A stretch of 64,000 nt of DNA from Nostoc foliaceum FACHB-393. GTDB taxonomy: Bacteria; Cyanobacteriota; Cyanobacteriia; Cyanobacteriales; Nostocaceae. The notes below the pieces were generated by a model, which saw only the letters and a program-made list of their open reading frames with translations, searched no databases and was not told the DNA's origin. Shown piece after piece: positions 27,381 through 36,600 of this stretch (within the stretch, counting starts at the first letter, position 1; each line of letters opens with the position of its first letter). Location: positions 248,001-312,000 of the forward strand of contig NZ_JACJTD010000001.1 of assembly GCF_014698505.1 (NCBI RefSeq), read 5' to 3'. The position numbers were made by a program, and so were the translations under genes.

Positions 27381-30023
27381 TTAGCTGACTACAAAATTCA
27401 CTAACTTCCCAGGTACCACAATGACCTTTTTAATCTCTTTGCCTTCGATGTAACGTTGGGTAATCTCTGATTCACGGGCGTATTTTTCCAACGCTGCTTT
27501 ATCTGCTTGTGCTGGTACTTGAATCGCACCGCGAGTTTTGCCCATAATTTGAATCACTAAAGTGATTTCATCAGCTATCAAAGCAGCCGAGTCAAATGAC
27601 GGCCAAGTTTGAGTGTGAACTGAATCACTTTCACCCAATAAATGCCACAATTCATCAGCAATATGTGGTGCAAATGGTGCTAGCAATACCACCAAACTCC
27701 GAATACCCTCTGCGTAAATTGGTGAATTTTTCCCGTCAGCATCAGTTAGGGCATTACTCAACTTCATCAATTCTGAAATAGCTGTGTTGAATTGATATTC
27801 GTCTTCCACATCTTCTGTCACCGCTTGAATAGCCGTGTGAATCGCCCGCCGCAATTCCTTTTCCGCCTTAGTTAAATCAGCGAGTTGGGCTTTCTTGCGG
27901 GATACCCCAGCTGCAACATAATCTGTCACCAAACGCCAAACCCGATTTAAAAAGCGGGATTGTCCTTCCACGTCGGCTTCATCCCATTCCAGGTCTTTTT
28001 CTGGCGGCGCTTTAAATAAGATGAACATTCGCGCTGTATCTACACCGTATTTAGCAATTACATCTTCTGGGGCTACACCGTTACCCTTTGATTTAGACAT
28101 AGTGGCGTAGAGACGTTGTAATGGTTCGCCTGTCTGAGGGTCACGGGGGTCGGCTGAATTTACTAAATTAGAAGGAATCCATTTATCTTTACCACCCTTA
28201 TTCGGATTTAGGTAAGTTAAACCCTGTACCATACCTTGAGTTAACAAGCGTTGAAATGGTTCATCAAAGTTTAACAAGCCTCTGTCCCGCAAAACCTTAG
28301 TAAAGAACCGCGAATACAACAAATGTAAAATCGCGTGTTCAATCCCACCTACATACTGATCAACTGGCATCCAGTCGTTTATTTTACTGGAATCGAAAAC
28401 CTGTTGTTCATTCTTCGCGTCAGGAAACCGCAAGAAATACCACGAGGAATCAATAAAAGTATCCATCGTGTCAGTTTCCCGCTTCGCTGGAGTGCCACAA
28501 GTCGGACAAGGCACATTTACCCAGCTTTCCAACTGAGTCAAAGGTGAACCGCCACGTCCAGTAAATTCCACCTCTTCTGGCAACTGTACTGGCAAATCTT
28601 TATCAGGAACTGGTACTATCCCACAGTTAGGACAGTGAATTACAGGTATCGGTGCGCCCCAATACCGCTGCCGTGAAATTAACCAATCCCGCAAGCGATA
28701 TTGCACCCGCACTTTACCAAAACCTTGTTGTTCGGCGTATTCAATTATTGCTTGTTTAGCATCTGTGGAAGTCATACCAGTAAAAGACCCAGAATTAATT
28801 AAAATTCCTGGTTCAGTGTATGCCTGGTTGTATTCAATTTGGATGAGTTGTGTAACTTCATCAATCTCTGATGTTGGAGTTAAGTCAAAACCTGCCACAT
28901 CATCTGGGGAACCAATGACAAAATCAACTGGCAAATCGTAATTTTTGGCAAACTTAAAATCCCGGACATCGTGTGCTGGTACACCCATCACTGCCCCAGT
29001 ACCATACTCATACAGTACATAGTCAGCAATCCAAATGGGCACTTCTTCCCCTGTAAATGGGTTAATTGCCACTCCACCTGTGGGGATACCCCGCTTAGGT
29101 TTGTCTTCAGCAGTACGTTCCAACTCACTTTGATTGGAAACCTCTTTAATAAAAACTTCTACTGAGGCTTGTTGTTCTTTTGTGGTGACGCGCTTTGTTA
29201 AGGGATGTTCTGGCGCTAAAACTAGGTAGCTGACACCATAAACGGTATCTGGGCGCGTGGTATACACGGCGATTTTTTCATCTATCCCAATTATGGGAAA
29301 TTCCAAGTAAGCGCCTGTGGATTTGCCAATCCAGTTTGCCTGCATCAATTTGACGCGTTCCGGCCAACCTGTCAACTTATTCAAGTCATTGAGTAATTCT
29401 TCAGCGTAGTCGGTAATCTTGAAAAACCACTGCCGCAACAATTTCCGCTCAACTATTGCCCCACTGCGCCAAGAACGTCCTTCGTTATCGACTTGCTCAT
29501 TTGCCAATACAGTTTGATCAATAGGATCCCAATTTACCGCTGCTTCTTTTTGGTAAGCCAACCCCGCTTGCAAAAACTGCAAGAAAATCCATTGTGTCCA
29601 CTTGTAATAATCTGGTGAACAGGTAGCAAGTTCACATTCCCAATCAATGGATAAACCAAGACGCTGCAATTGCTGCCGCATCTGGGCCATATTCTGATAA
29701 GTCCACTTTGCTGGCGGTACACCACGATCAATGGCGGCGTTTTCTGCTGGCAAGCCAAAGGCATCCCAACCCATTGGGTGTATTACGCGATACCCTTGCA
29801 TTCGCTTGAGACGAGCAATCACGTCCGTAATAGTATAATTACGGACATGACCCATGTGTAGGCTGCCCGAGGGATAAGGGAACATGGATAAAGCATAAAA
29901 TTTTGGCTTTTTGCTAGCTGTAGGTGTCTTATCTAAGCCAAGTTCTACCCATGTTTTTTGCCATTTTTCCTCAATTGCTGCTGGGTTATATCTAGATAAA
30001 GAAAAATTAGTACTTTCAGCCAT
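27381..30023 (-). CDS. leuS: Leucyl-tRNA synthetase
   Basis: Class Ia aminoacyl-tRNA synthetase charging tRNA-Leu; 880 residues, normal length. Visible signatures: the HIGH motif as [16 protein letters not shown] (HMGH at 56-59), the large editing domain inserted in the Rossmann fold with [20 protein letters not shown], the [20 protein letters not shown] segment with zinc-type cysteines (CPNCG, CPTCG), and the KMSKS loop as [10 protein letters not shown]. The C-terminal domain ends in [15 protein letters not shown]. Single gene; the upstream region has no recognisable attenuator. Confidence 0.98.
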   Translation of the reverse strand: MAESTNFSLSRYNPAAIEEKWQKTWVELGLDKTPTASKKPKFYALSMFPYPSGSLHMGHVRNYTITDVIARLKRMQGYRVIHPMGWDAFGLPAENAAIDRGVPPAKWTYQNMAQMRQQLQRLGLSIDWECELATCSPDYYKWTQWIFLQFLQAGLAYQKEAAVNWDPIDQTVLANEQVDNEGRSWRSGAIVERKLLRQWFFKITDYAEELLNDLNKLTGWPERVKLMQANWIGKSTGAYLEFPIIGIDEKIAVYTTRPDTVYGVSYLVLAPEHPLTKRVTTKEQQASVEVFIKEVSNQSELERTAEDKPKRGIPTGGVAINPFTGEEVPIWIADYVLYEYGTGAVMGVPAHDVRDFKFAKNYDLPVDFVIGSPDDVAGFDLTPTSEIDEVTQLIQIEYNQAYTEPGILINSGSFTGMTSTDAKQAIIEYAEQQGFGKVRVQYRLRDWLISRQRYWGAPIPVIHCPNCGIVPVPDKDLPVQLPEEVEFTGRGGSPLTQLESWVNVPCPTCGTPAKRETDTMDTFIDSSWYFLRFPDAKNEQQVFDSSKINDWMPVDQYVGGIEHAILHLLYSRFFTKVLRDRGLLNFDEPFQRLLTQGMVQGLTYLNPNKGGKDKWIPSNLVNSADPRDPQTGEPLQRLYATMSKSKGNGVAPEDVIAKYGVDTARMFILFKAPPEKDLEWDEADVEGQSRFLNRVWRLVTDYVAAGVSRKKAQLADLTKAEKELRRAIHTAIQAVTEDVEDEYQFNTAISELMKLSNALTDADGKNSPIYAEGIRSLVVLLAPFAPHIADELWHLLGESDSVHTQTWPSFDSAALIADEITLVIQIMGKTRGAIQVPAQADKAALEKYARESEITQRYIEGKEIKKVIVVPGKLVNFVVS

Positions 30024-30422
30024 CTTTATTTCTATAATGAATGCTCAAATAATACTCGAAACACTTGTTTACATGATTTTAACCCGAACTATTAAGTCTA
30101 TTTATAGGATCGAGGAACCATGCTCAACAAATGCTCACTTCCTTGCCATTATCTTTCTATCTCCCTTAGTTGCCTAAAGTGATTGAAGTAATATTTTAAA
30201 TTTACCACAATGCTTGCACCATAAGAATCCTAGCTATCTTTCTATATAATTCATCTATTTTTACTATTCTCATTGCCTTACTACTAGGCGCTTAAAGGGT
30301 ATTTTAGATACAAATCAGAGTATCTCTAATTATTATGAACAGACAGAAAAAATCCCCTACTGTAGGGGATGCCATAAAGTACCATAATACCAGTTAATTA
30401 TTGTCTGTGTTTCTAAATCCCA
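30024..30422. other. Intergenic region upstream of leuS
   Basis: Contains the leuS promoter region and the palindromic terminator at 30352-30370. No gene or further repeat is seen. Confidence 0.6.
30352..30370. terminator. Palindromic terminator downstream of the AlkB-like gene
   Basis: ATCCCCTAC (30352-30360) and GTAGGGGAT (30362-30370) pair perfectly around one base; the minus-strand read-out is followed by TTTTTTCTG, fitting termination of the AlkB-like transcript whose stop is at 30423. Confidence 0.75.
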
Positions 30423-31100
30423 TCAACAGGAATGATTAATTACCCTGAAAGTTAAATTAATTCTTGGTTCAACGTACTTCGATGTTTTGGGGATTTGATG
30501 CTGCCAAAAATGTTGTGTTACACCCGTCATCAGAAGGAAACTGCCATGTATTAACTCAATTTCTGCTTTCACATCCCGACTATGTTTATGTCTAAACATA
30601 AACCTTCTTGCTCCGCCCAAGCTAATAGAAGCAATTACAGGATTTTTACCTAGCTCCGGTTCAGCATCTGTGTGCCACGAGATTCCATCGTTTCCATCTC
30701 GGTAAAGATTCAGTAAGACGCTGTTAAAGTTAACTTTTGCAATCTCATCAACTTTATCTTTTACTTTTAGCAGCGTAGGTATCCAAGGTTCTGGGTAAAG
30801 ATGAATACCTGAGAATTTATATGACATATTTCTATCTCCATACCAAGCAGTTTTTCTTGGTAAGTTTACCTCCTTACCATAAATCTTCATCTTGTCTTGT
30901 CGCCATTTTATTTCGTTAAGCAAGGTTTGAAAAAGCTCATCGCTTTCTTGCTGATTGAAAAAATTTCGATAGAAAGTAACCTCTGCATCTGGCATAGATA
31001 AAACTTCTTTATCCCTGCTCTCAATTGACTCATCTACAACGGAGTCAAACCCGGAAAATAAGTCTCCCTGAATTGCATTACTAGCTGGTCTATGTTTCAT
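30423..31100 (-). CDS. AlkB-type 2-oxoglutarate/Fe(II) dioxygenase
   Basis: Oxidative demethylase of the AlkB superfamily, 225 residues. The iron ligands are H143 and D145 in ISWHTDAEPELG and H201 in FWQHQIPKT; the 2-oxoglutarate Arg is in EPRINLTFRVI (R213). The nucleotide-recognition part includes PRKTAWYGDRNMSYKFSG and SLGGARRFMFRHK, as in ALKBH2/3-like repair enzymes. The likely role is repair of alkylated DNA or RNA bases. It is preceded by a methyltransferase-like gene with only 7 bp between them, so the two are almost certainly co-transcribed. Confidence 0.92.
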   Translation of the reverse strand: MKHRPASNAIQGDLFSGFDSVVDESIESRDKEVLSMPDAEVTFYRNFFNQQESDELFQTLLNEIKWRQDKMKIYGKEVNLPRKTAWYGDRNMSYKFSGIHLYPEPWIPTLLKVKDKVDEIAKVNFNSVLLNLYRDGNDGISWHTDAEPELGKNPVIASISLGGARRFMFRHKHSRDVKAEIELIHGSFLLMTGVTQHFWQHQIPKTSKYVEPRINLTFRVINHSC

Positions 31101-31107
31101 AAAATAC

Positions 31108-31899
31108 TCAGAGTTTTATACTGAACTGCCTTTCATACCTTTTAATTTCCCTTCTTTGAAATTTTCCAGTGTTCTCATAAAAAATTTCTTGGGAAATTGC
31201 TTCGTCTGAGTAAAAGGATTTTTTAGCTCTAGGGTACTCGTTAAATAGGTTATAAAAAGTATCTATTCTGTAGTTTTTTGCATTATGATATGGACTTATA
31301 CAAATAATACGATTGAATCCTTCAAAGTAATTTATTATTAGCTGATATAGCTTAGTTAAATCGAAAGCCTCAACATCTAGTATATTTGAAAATAAATGAA
31401 TCTTAATATTGCTAGAACTTGAAACAAAGTCACTAGAATTTAAGTTATCTATATATTTGTTGACTGTTTGGATTAGAGAGTTATTAGAGAAAGCAGGTTG
31501 TAATATTTGGCGAACAAAGCTGTAGCCGCGACATAGTGCAATCGAAGATGGCTCTATGAGTGTAATTGATTCTATTCTAGGGCTGATGCGTTTTTCAATA
31601 AGATAGTCGATTAAAACGCAGGTCGCAAGCGCCTGTCCACATCCCCAGTCGATAATTTCTACGCTTTTACCTTCTGTGTACTGGAAGTTAGTTGAAGGAA
31701 ACGCTGCGTAGAGCTTGTGAAAGTGGTGTCCGCCGTAGAGAGCAATATACTTATCACATTCCGCTTCTGTATTGAGTACTTTCCTACCATGATCTATATC
31801 GACATCTCGCAGAAATGGAAGTTTTTCTATTTTTGATTTGTAAATATCCTCAAAAAATCTAACTTGTATCTGTGCTTCCTGTGGGCTAGAAATGATCAT
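31108..31899 (-). CDS. Methyltransferase-like protein, co-transcribed with the AlkB-type gene
   Basis: A 263-residue protein not recognised as a named family. Residues 82-93 (EIIDWGCGQALA) fit motif I of a class I SAM-binding fold, followed by a motif II-like strand SITLIEPSSIALCRGY and a later ILDVEAFDLTKLYQLIINYF. GGHHFHKLYAAFPST near residue 57 is conspicuous. It could be an RNA or protein methyltransferase or a degenerate Rossmann protein. The codon usage is richer in A/T than in neighbouring core genes, suggesting lateral origin together with the AlkB-type partner. Confidence 0.6.
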   Translation of the reverse strand: MIISSPQEAQIQVRFFEDIYKSKIEKLPFLRDVDIDHGRKVLNTEAECDKYIALYGGHHFHKLYAAFPSTNFQYTEGKSVEIIDWGCGQALATCVLIDYLIEKRISPRIESITLIEPSSIALCRGYSFVRQILQPAFSNNSLIQTVNKYIDNLNSSDFVSSSSNIKIHLFSNILDVEAFDLTKLYQLIINYFEGFNRIICISPYHNAKNYRIDTFYNLFNEYPRAKKSFYSDEAISQEIFYENTGKFQRREIKRYERQFSIKL

Positions 31900-32137
31900 G
31901 AGAAGGCTTAAGAGTGGATCTAACTACTCTCTTAAGTTGCCCAAATAACTGATGCTAACTAGCTACTTATTATACCCAATTTTCCTATGTATGATATGAG
32001 GAGAGGATTATTGGTGAAACTTACGATATTCCTCTCTACATTATTTTTGTGTCTCTGTAATGAGACTCACTCACTTTTTCGCTATGCTCACACCACGCGT
32101 TTACAATACTCAGTCCTGTGGTAGGAAATAAATTTAG

Positions 32138-32593
32138 ATGGTTGAATCAAATATAAAATTTTCTGATTTAGTGCGCGTTTTTGTGTACGGCACGCTTAAA
32201 CCAGGTGAAGCTAACTATAAAAAATATTGTGATGGCAAAGTAGTTGATGTCAAATTAGCTCTTGTACAAGGTAAATTGTTTGCTATGCCAATGGGCTACC
32301 CAGCAATGACGCTAGGGGATGGACAAGTTCACGGTTATTTACTCTCTTTTCCCAACCCAAGGATTTTAAATGAGCTAGATGTGCTGGAAGATTACCAACC
32401 CAATAGACAACCAGTAGAAAACCTCTATAATCGACAAATTATCGAGGTTTATGAGCCACAGTCGCTCTCTCTGGGTTGGGCTTGGGTTTATTTAATGACT
32501 TTAGACCGAGTTGACCAATTAGGGGGCTTCCTCCAACCTGACGGCTGGTGGAGTGGCTGTGGTTTAACCACAAAGTACAGCTATGATCTGTGA
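32138..32593 (+). CDS. Gamma-glutamylcyclotransferase family protein
   Basis: A 151-residue cytoplasmic protein with the GGCT-like fold: VRVFVYGTLKPGEANYKKY at the N-terminus holds the substrate loop YGTLxxG, and VHGYLLSFPNPRILNELDVL contains the catalytic-region acidic residue (E in LDVLEDYQPN). These proteins cleave gamma-glutamyl amines or act in glutathione-related turnover; the exact substrate is unknown. It converges on the anti-sigma gene with only 16 bp between the stop codons. Confidence 0.88.
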   Translation: MVESNIKFSDLVRVFVYGTLKPGEANYKKYCDGKVVDVKLALVQGKLFAMPMGYPAMTLGDGQVHGYLLSFPNPRILNELDVLEDYQPNRQPVENLYNRQIIEVYEPQSLSLGWAWVYLMTLDRVDQLGGFLQPDGWWSGCGLTTKYSYDL

Positions 32594-32609
32594 ACTGTTA
32601 ACTATGCGA

Positions 32610-33224
32610 TTAGTTTATGTCCTGTTTGGAGTCGTGCCGTTGCGGCTGTACCGGATAGATTGAATTTTTTGGAGAAGCTACTGCTGCTTTAGGAATTTCA
32701 ATTACCGGGTTATTTAGTCCCACCATCAGAGTGGAAGGTGGAATTATAGACGCTGAGGACGTTTGGATCGGTTCTTTGTGTGGTCGTTGTGCCAGTTGTG
32801 TCGGACTCGAACCAATAGGTAATAAACCTGATACTGCACCGATTACACAAGCAGCAACAGCTGTACCTCCGACCATCCAGTTTAAACGGGAACGGCGGCG
32901 CAAACGTGCCAATACTTGCTGAACTGTTTCTTCTGGTGACTGTTGGGCTGTTGGCACTGGGAGAGTCCGTAAGCCTTGGCGCAGTTTTAACAGTCGGGCA
33001 TACAAGCATTGAACTGAGACATCATTTGCCAGCCATTCTTCTACTTGCTTGCGTTCGGGGGCTGTGACTTCACCATCGAGGTAAGCACTCAATAACTCGA
33101 AGCGATCGCGCTTCACCATATCCATAAGACCCGTTGATTCATTGGTATGCTTGGCCATTCCATCTGACAAATCTTGAGGAAGTTGCAAAGGAGAACGGTC
33201 GTAAAACTGAGAATCAGTAGTCAT
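32610..33224 (-). CDS. Anti-sigma factor, membrane-anchored
   Basis: A 204-residue protein downstream of an ECF sigma gene. The N-terminal cytoplasmic part has the anti-sigma pattern RFELLSAYLDGEVTAPERKQ and VEEWLANDVSVQCLYARLL; it lacks the HxxxCxxC zinc motif, so it is a zinc-free type. A transmembrane helix follows at about residues 116-138 (LNWMVGGTAVAACVIGAVSG), then a Pro/Ser-rich extracytoplasmic tail. It should hold the neighbouring sigma factor inactive until an envelope signal; this is inferred from gene order and domain type. Confidence 0.88.
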   Translation of the reverse strand: MTTDSQFYDRSPLQLPQDLSDGMAKHTNESTGLMDMVKRDRFELLSAYLDGEVTAPERKQVEEWLANDVSVQCLYARLLKLRQGLRTLPVPTAQQSPEETVQQVLARLRRRSRLNWMVGGTAVAACVIGAVSGLLPIGSSPTQLAQRPHKEPIQTSSASIIPPSTLMVGLNNPVIEIPKAAVASPKNSIYPVQPQRHDSKQDIN

Positions 33225-33381
33225 CTTAACATTATTACCAATTCATACACGGGTAAACTGGGCGGGAAATTCGGAGAAATTAGCCAATTTTCCTCCTTAG
33301 GGCAGAAGCGATCTACATCTTTCTGGGAATTCTTAATCAATGCTTAAATTCTGCCATTGGACAGAGGCAAGATATTGTAAA

Positions 33382-34038
33382 TTAGGAGTCTAGATAATTC
33401 TGCAAGTGAGCTTGCAGTCTCGATCTAGCTCTGGCTATTCTTGACTTCACAGTTCCTAAGGAAACTCCAGTGATTTCGGCGATTTCTTCATATGCCATGC
33501 CTTCGATTTCTCTGAGGACAATGGTAGTACGAAAGACTTCTGGCAAATCCGCGATCGCTTCCCGCAGTTGCTCATAAAATTCTCGAGTTGTCAGTTCTTC
33601 TTCAGGTCCTGGGGTATCGCCAGCGATTTCCCAATCCATCTCGCCATCTTCTAACGAGCGCGGAGCATCCAGTGATAAAGGACTCATAACCCGCTTGCGT
33701 TTCCGCAACTCATCGTAAAACAAGTTGGTGGCAATGCGGCTTAACCAGCCCCGAAATTTAGCAGGCTCTTGTAATCGGTTAATATTCCGATACACTCGAA
33801 TCCAAACTTCTTGAGCCAAATCGGCTCTGTCAGCCCAATCTGGAGCTAGGTGATATAGAACTCTATCAACTTGACTTTGATAGCGGCGTAATAGTTCTGC
33901 AAACGCAACACGATCTGGTCGCAGTCCCGCTTGACAGCGCAAAATTAAATCGTGATTAGGGAGTTTGTCAACTTGCACTGATGCTTCTGGATACTTTGCA
34001 TCAACCGTTGACCAGGATACAGTAATCGACTGACTCAT
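33382..34038 (-). CDS. sigG: ECF sigma factor, SigG-like
   Basis: A 218-residue extracytoplasmic-function sigma-70 factor. Region 2 includes YQSQVDRVLYHLAPDWADRA, DLAQEVWIRVYRNI and FRGWLSRIATNLFYDELRKR; region 4 has LPEVFRTTIVLREIEGMAYE and EIAEITGVSLGTVKSRIARA (helix-turn-helix). It resembles the cyanobacterial SigG group, hence the symbol with moderate certainty. The anti-sigma gene follows 157 bp downstream. The upstream 490 bp contain a hairpin at 34470-34491 but I could not identify an autoregulatory -35/-10. Confidence 0.88.
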   Translation of the reverse strand: MSQSITVSWSTVDAKYPEASVQVDKLPNHDLILRCQAGLRPDRVAFAELLRRYQSQVDRVLYHLAPDWADRADLAQEVWIRVYRNINRLQEPAKFRGWLSRIATNLFYDELRKRKRVMSPLSLDAPRSLEDGEMDWEIAGDTPGPEEELTTREFYEQLREAIADLPEVFRTTIVLREIEGMAYEEIAEITGVSLGTVKSRIARARSRLQAHLQNYLDS

Positions 34039-34530
34039 AGATCGTACTGGCTCTAAATCATCCCTATCTATTAGACCTGCTAATGGGGCAGAAGTTCCAT
34101 GCTAAGGTGACGGATTTATGACTGGAACACTGAGGCATATAATTTTGGATACATTTATAGCAATAAGGGGAGCCACTTTTTCCTTATACTGTTCGCATAG
34201 TTGCCCTTGCACCCATCAACGAATAAAGGCGCAGCAATATGCACATTTTGGTACTTTTCGCAACTGAGTATATACGCTTGATAAAGATAATTAAATCTGG
34301 TTATAAGGATGAAGATAAAAATTTTGTAATTCTAACTTCTTGATACCTTTAAAATTCAGGTAATAATTTCTGGAAGTTGGGTTGCTGTGGTTACTATAAT
34401 GGTGATTTATTTTTTTGATTTTGTTACCAGAATAGTTACTGATTGTTCTGGTTGTGACCCGTAGGTAGCACCAGAGGTATGTTGCTCTGGTACGCGAACT
34501 TGAAAAAATAAATTAAGGGAAAATGTAATT
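34039..34530. other. Intergenic region upstream of sigG
   Basis: Divergent promoter region. Contains an inverted repeat ACCAGAG (34470-34476)/CTCTGGT (34485-34491) with an 8-base loop, about 40 bp before the small reading frame at 34531. No gene is seen. Confidence 0.55.
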
Positions 34531-34782
34531 GTGACTGCTAGCAAAAGTTTTTCAAACATGGTTTTTCTCCCACCTACACCACTAATGATTGATTGCTACA
34601 TTTCAAAAGTTCCACCAGAAAGTCTAAGTATTGGCTTACAACCTCCAGAACTTTTGAGGAATGAGGTTGCTTACTTGAAGTTTTGCCGCTGGGACAATTT
34701 GCATAGTCTTAGTTTGCCCAGAGGTGTTGGCAGATTTATAACGGAAATGATAAGTATTGATAAATTTTTGATAATAGGATGA
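34531..34782 (+). CDS. Small hypothetical protein
   Basis: An 83-residue reading frame with a GTG start (34531) and a GGGAAAA sequence nine bases upstream. It encodes a Pro/Leu-containing sequence (PPTPLMIDCYISKVPPESLS, LRNEVAYLKFCRWDNLHSLS) without membrane segment or named domain. It lies 50 bp before the L,D-transpeptidase gene and could be a leader or small partner. The composition is protein-like but there is no proof it is expressed. Confidence 0.35.
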   Translation: MTASKSFSNMVFLPPTPLMIDCYISKVPPESLSIGLQPPELLRNEVAYLKFCRWDNLHSLSLPRGVGRFITEMISIDKFLIIG

Positions 34783-34832
34783 TGAACACATCCAATTGCT
34801 CGGCTGGATATGTCAGGGATAAACAATAGGCA

Positions 34833-35882
34833 ATGGCAATGGTAAGAAATGAATCTGTAGGGCGGATGGTAATGTTGCTCTGTTTTGGCACAGCATTTTT
34901 ATCTTTAGGTGTCCATTGGCGCATTACTACGGCGGAACGGCAGTCTGATAAGTCTGCATCTACTTTGATGCGGCGAGATTCTACCCGAACCAATCCCAAG
35001 GGAAGCCGCCCTGAGGGAGTCTACACGAATCTTTCTCAAGTGAGTTTAGGGGAAATTGCGCTGGGTGCATCTGTGCCACCTGATGAAGTTACCCAAGGCT
35101 CAACTGCCCAGAGGGCGTTTACACCAAAGTCCTCTGCTATTAAGCCTCAAACTAAGTCGAAAATAATTAAGAAGAATGTAACCAAAGCAACTACTCGCAG
35201 GGCTTCTAGACTCAAGTCTTCTACTATTAAGCCTCAAACTAAGTCGAAAATAATTAAGAAGAATGTAGCCAAAGCAACTACTCGGAAGGCTTCTACACTC
35301 AAGCCTTCTACTATTAAGCCTCAAACTCAGCCCCAAACCATTAAAAATAATGTAGCTAAAGCAACTAACCTACCAACTAAGATGCGGGTGGTGGCACAAG
35401 CAGAAAGACAAAATCCAGTTGTGGATAGTTGGCCAAAAGCTTTATGGTCTCAAGCTTCAGCCCAACAAATACCATCTAATAGGCTTGCAGATGCTAAGAC
35501 GCAAGTAGTAGTTGATTTAAGCGATCGCCGCACCTATGTATACGCAGGAGATGAAGTGATAGCAAGCTACCCAATCGCTATAGGTAAGAAAGGTTGGGAA
35601 ACGCCAACAGGTTCTTTCCAGGTGATCCACATGCGACACTATCCAATTTGGCGTCACCCAATTACAGGCAAAGTCTTTGAGGCTGGTACGGATAGTCCCT
35701 TGGGAGACAGATGGATTGGTTTTTGGTCAGATGGACGCAATGAAATTGGTTTTCATGGCACACCAGAGATTGATCTAGTAGGAACGGCTGTGTCCCACGG
35801 CTGCTTAAGAATGCGTAATTCTGATGTTAGATTGTTGTATGAGCAAGTGAGTTTAGGTACAACAGTGTTAGTACGTGATTAA
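34833..35882 (+). CDS. L,D-transpeptidase (YkuD) with repeat linker
   Basis: Periplasmic cell-wall enzyme forming 3-3 cross-links or attaching proteins to peptidoglycan. The 349-residue protein has an N-terminal signal/anchor (residues about 10-30, MVMLLCFGTAFLSLGVHW), a basic linker with three 29-residue repeats (residues 99-185), and a YkuD domain from about 220: VVDLSDRRTYVYAGDEVIAS, IGKKGWETPTGSF and the active site IGFHGTPEIDLVGTAVSHGC with nucleophile C324. The start at 34833 (MAMVRNES) is preceded by GGCAAT; an alternative at the following Met changes little. Confidence 0.93.
   Translation: MAMVRNESVGRMVMLLCFGTAFLSLGVHWRITTAERQSDKSASTLMRRDSTRTNPKGSRPEGVYTNLSQVSLGEIALGASVPPDEVTQGSTAQRAFTPKSSAIKPQTKSKIIKKNVTKATTRRASRLKSSTIKPQTKSKIIKKNVAKATTRKASTLKPSTIKPQTQPQTIKNNVAKATNLPTKMRVVAQAERQNPVVDSWPKALWSQASAQQIPSNRLADAKTQVVVDLSDRRTYVYAGDEVIASYPIAIGKKGWETPTGSFQVIHMRHYPIWRHPITGKVFEAGTDSPLGDRWIGFWSDGRNEIGFHGTPEIDLVGTAVSHGCLRMRNSDVRLLYEQVSLGTTVLVRD
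35127..35387. repeat. 87-bp in-frame tandem repeat, three copies
   Basis: Units at 35127-35213, 35214-35300 and 35301-35387. Units 1 and 2 are nearly identical, unit 3 is diverged. Each encodes 29 residues of the type KSSTIKPQTKSKIIKKNVAK followed by ATTRKASTL, a strongly basic wall-spanning linker. Confidence 0.92.
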
Positions 35883-35887
35883 TTATA

Positions 35888-35937
35888 GAGTCATTAGTCA
35901 TTAGTCATTTGTTTTAGACTAATGACTAATGACTATT
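35888..35937. repeat. TAATGAC-type repeats in inverted orientation (hairpin)
   Basis: Copies of AGTCATT on the left half and AATGACT on the right half can pair around GTTTTAG, giving a long A/T stem between the convergent L,D-transpeptidase and ComFB-like genes. It may serve as a bidirectional terminator. Confidence 0.7.
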
Positions 35938-35941
35938 AAAG

Positions 35942-36481
35942 TTATAATTTTTGCTCAAAGCTAGGTGCGTATGTTTGGAGTAAAGCACTAACTTGGCGTA
36001 CAACTTCATTGCCAGTATTTTTACCTAAGGCTTGCCGTTCTGGGAAGAAATTGGGTCGATCTAGGTAACGGTTAATCGCCTCACTTACTTGCTGAGAAAT
36101 TAAGTCTTGCAGTTGTGCCTGAGCCGTTTGGCGCTGGAAGTTAGCACCTTCTTCTGTAGTAGCATACAAAGGTGGTAGACGATTGAGAGCGTAAGCGGCA
36201 ATATCTCCAACATCTAGAGAACTTTCACTGGTGGCTTCAATTTCTGCGACTCGTGCGATCGCTTCCGTAAGTACCAACTCTTCCATAACGTTAATGAATT
36301 GTTTCCGAGGTACCGCCACTACCTCACCAGTTAATAGCGCACCCATCAGGCGATCTAGCGCCATATACTCTTCAATTGAGAGTTCTGAGGCGTTGTCACA
36401 GATTCTACCGACTTCTGCTTCCATTGCTGGTGTCAAATAACCATCCTGGAGAGCTTGTTCTACAATTTTTTCGATACTCAT
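35942..36481 (-). CDS. ComFB-like protein
   Basis: A 179-residue protein. The central part matches the late-competence ComFB family: QFINVMEELVLTEAIARVAE, LDVGDIAAYALNRLPPLYAT and QAQLQDLISQQVSEAINRYL. ComFB-type proteins in cyanobacteria have been reported to bind cyclic dinucleotides and to affect motility and competence; here this is inference. The N-terminal 60 residues (MSIEKIVEQALQDGYLTPAM, ELSIEEYMALDRLMGALLTG) are shared by many cyanobacterial members. I prefer the start at 36481 over the upstream ATG codons, which add five residues. Confidence 0.85.
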   Translation of the reverse strand: MSIEKIVEQALQDGYLTPAMEAEVGRICDNASELSIEEYMALDRLMGALLTGEVVAVPRKQFINVMEELVLTEAIARVAEIEATSESSLDVGDIAAYALNRLPPLYATTEEGANFQRQTAQAQLQDLISQQVSEAINRYLDRPNFFPERQALGKNTGNEVVRQVSALLQTYAPSFEQKL

Positions 36482-36600
36482 AATGCTTATCATCATTTAT
36501 GTTAGCCAAGCAAGGTAGGGACGGTATCAATCCAATTTATTTTGCCTAATTCTCAGCAAAAAAACACAAATCATGCACAGACGCGATAACTCCGTCTCTA

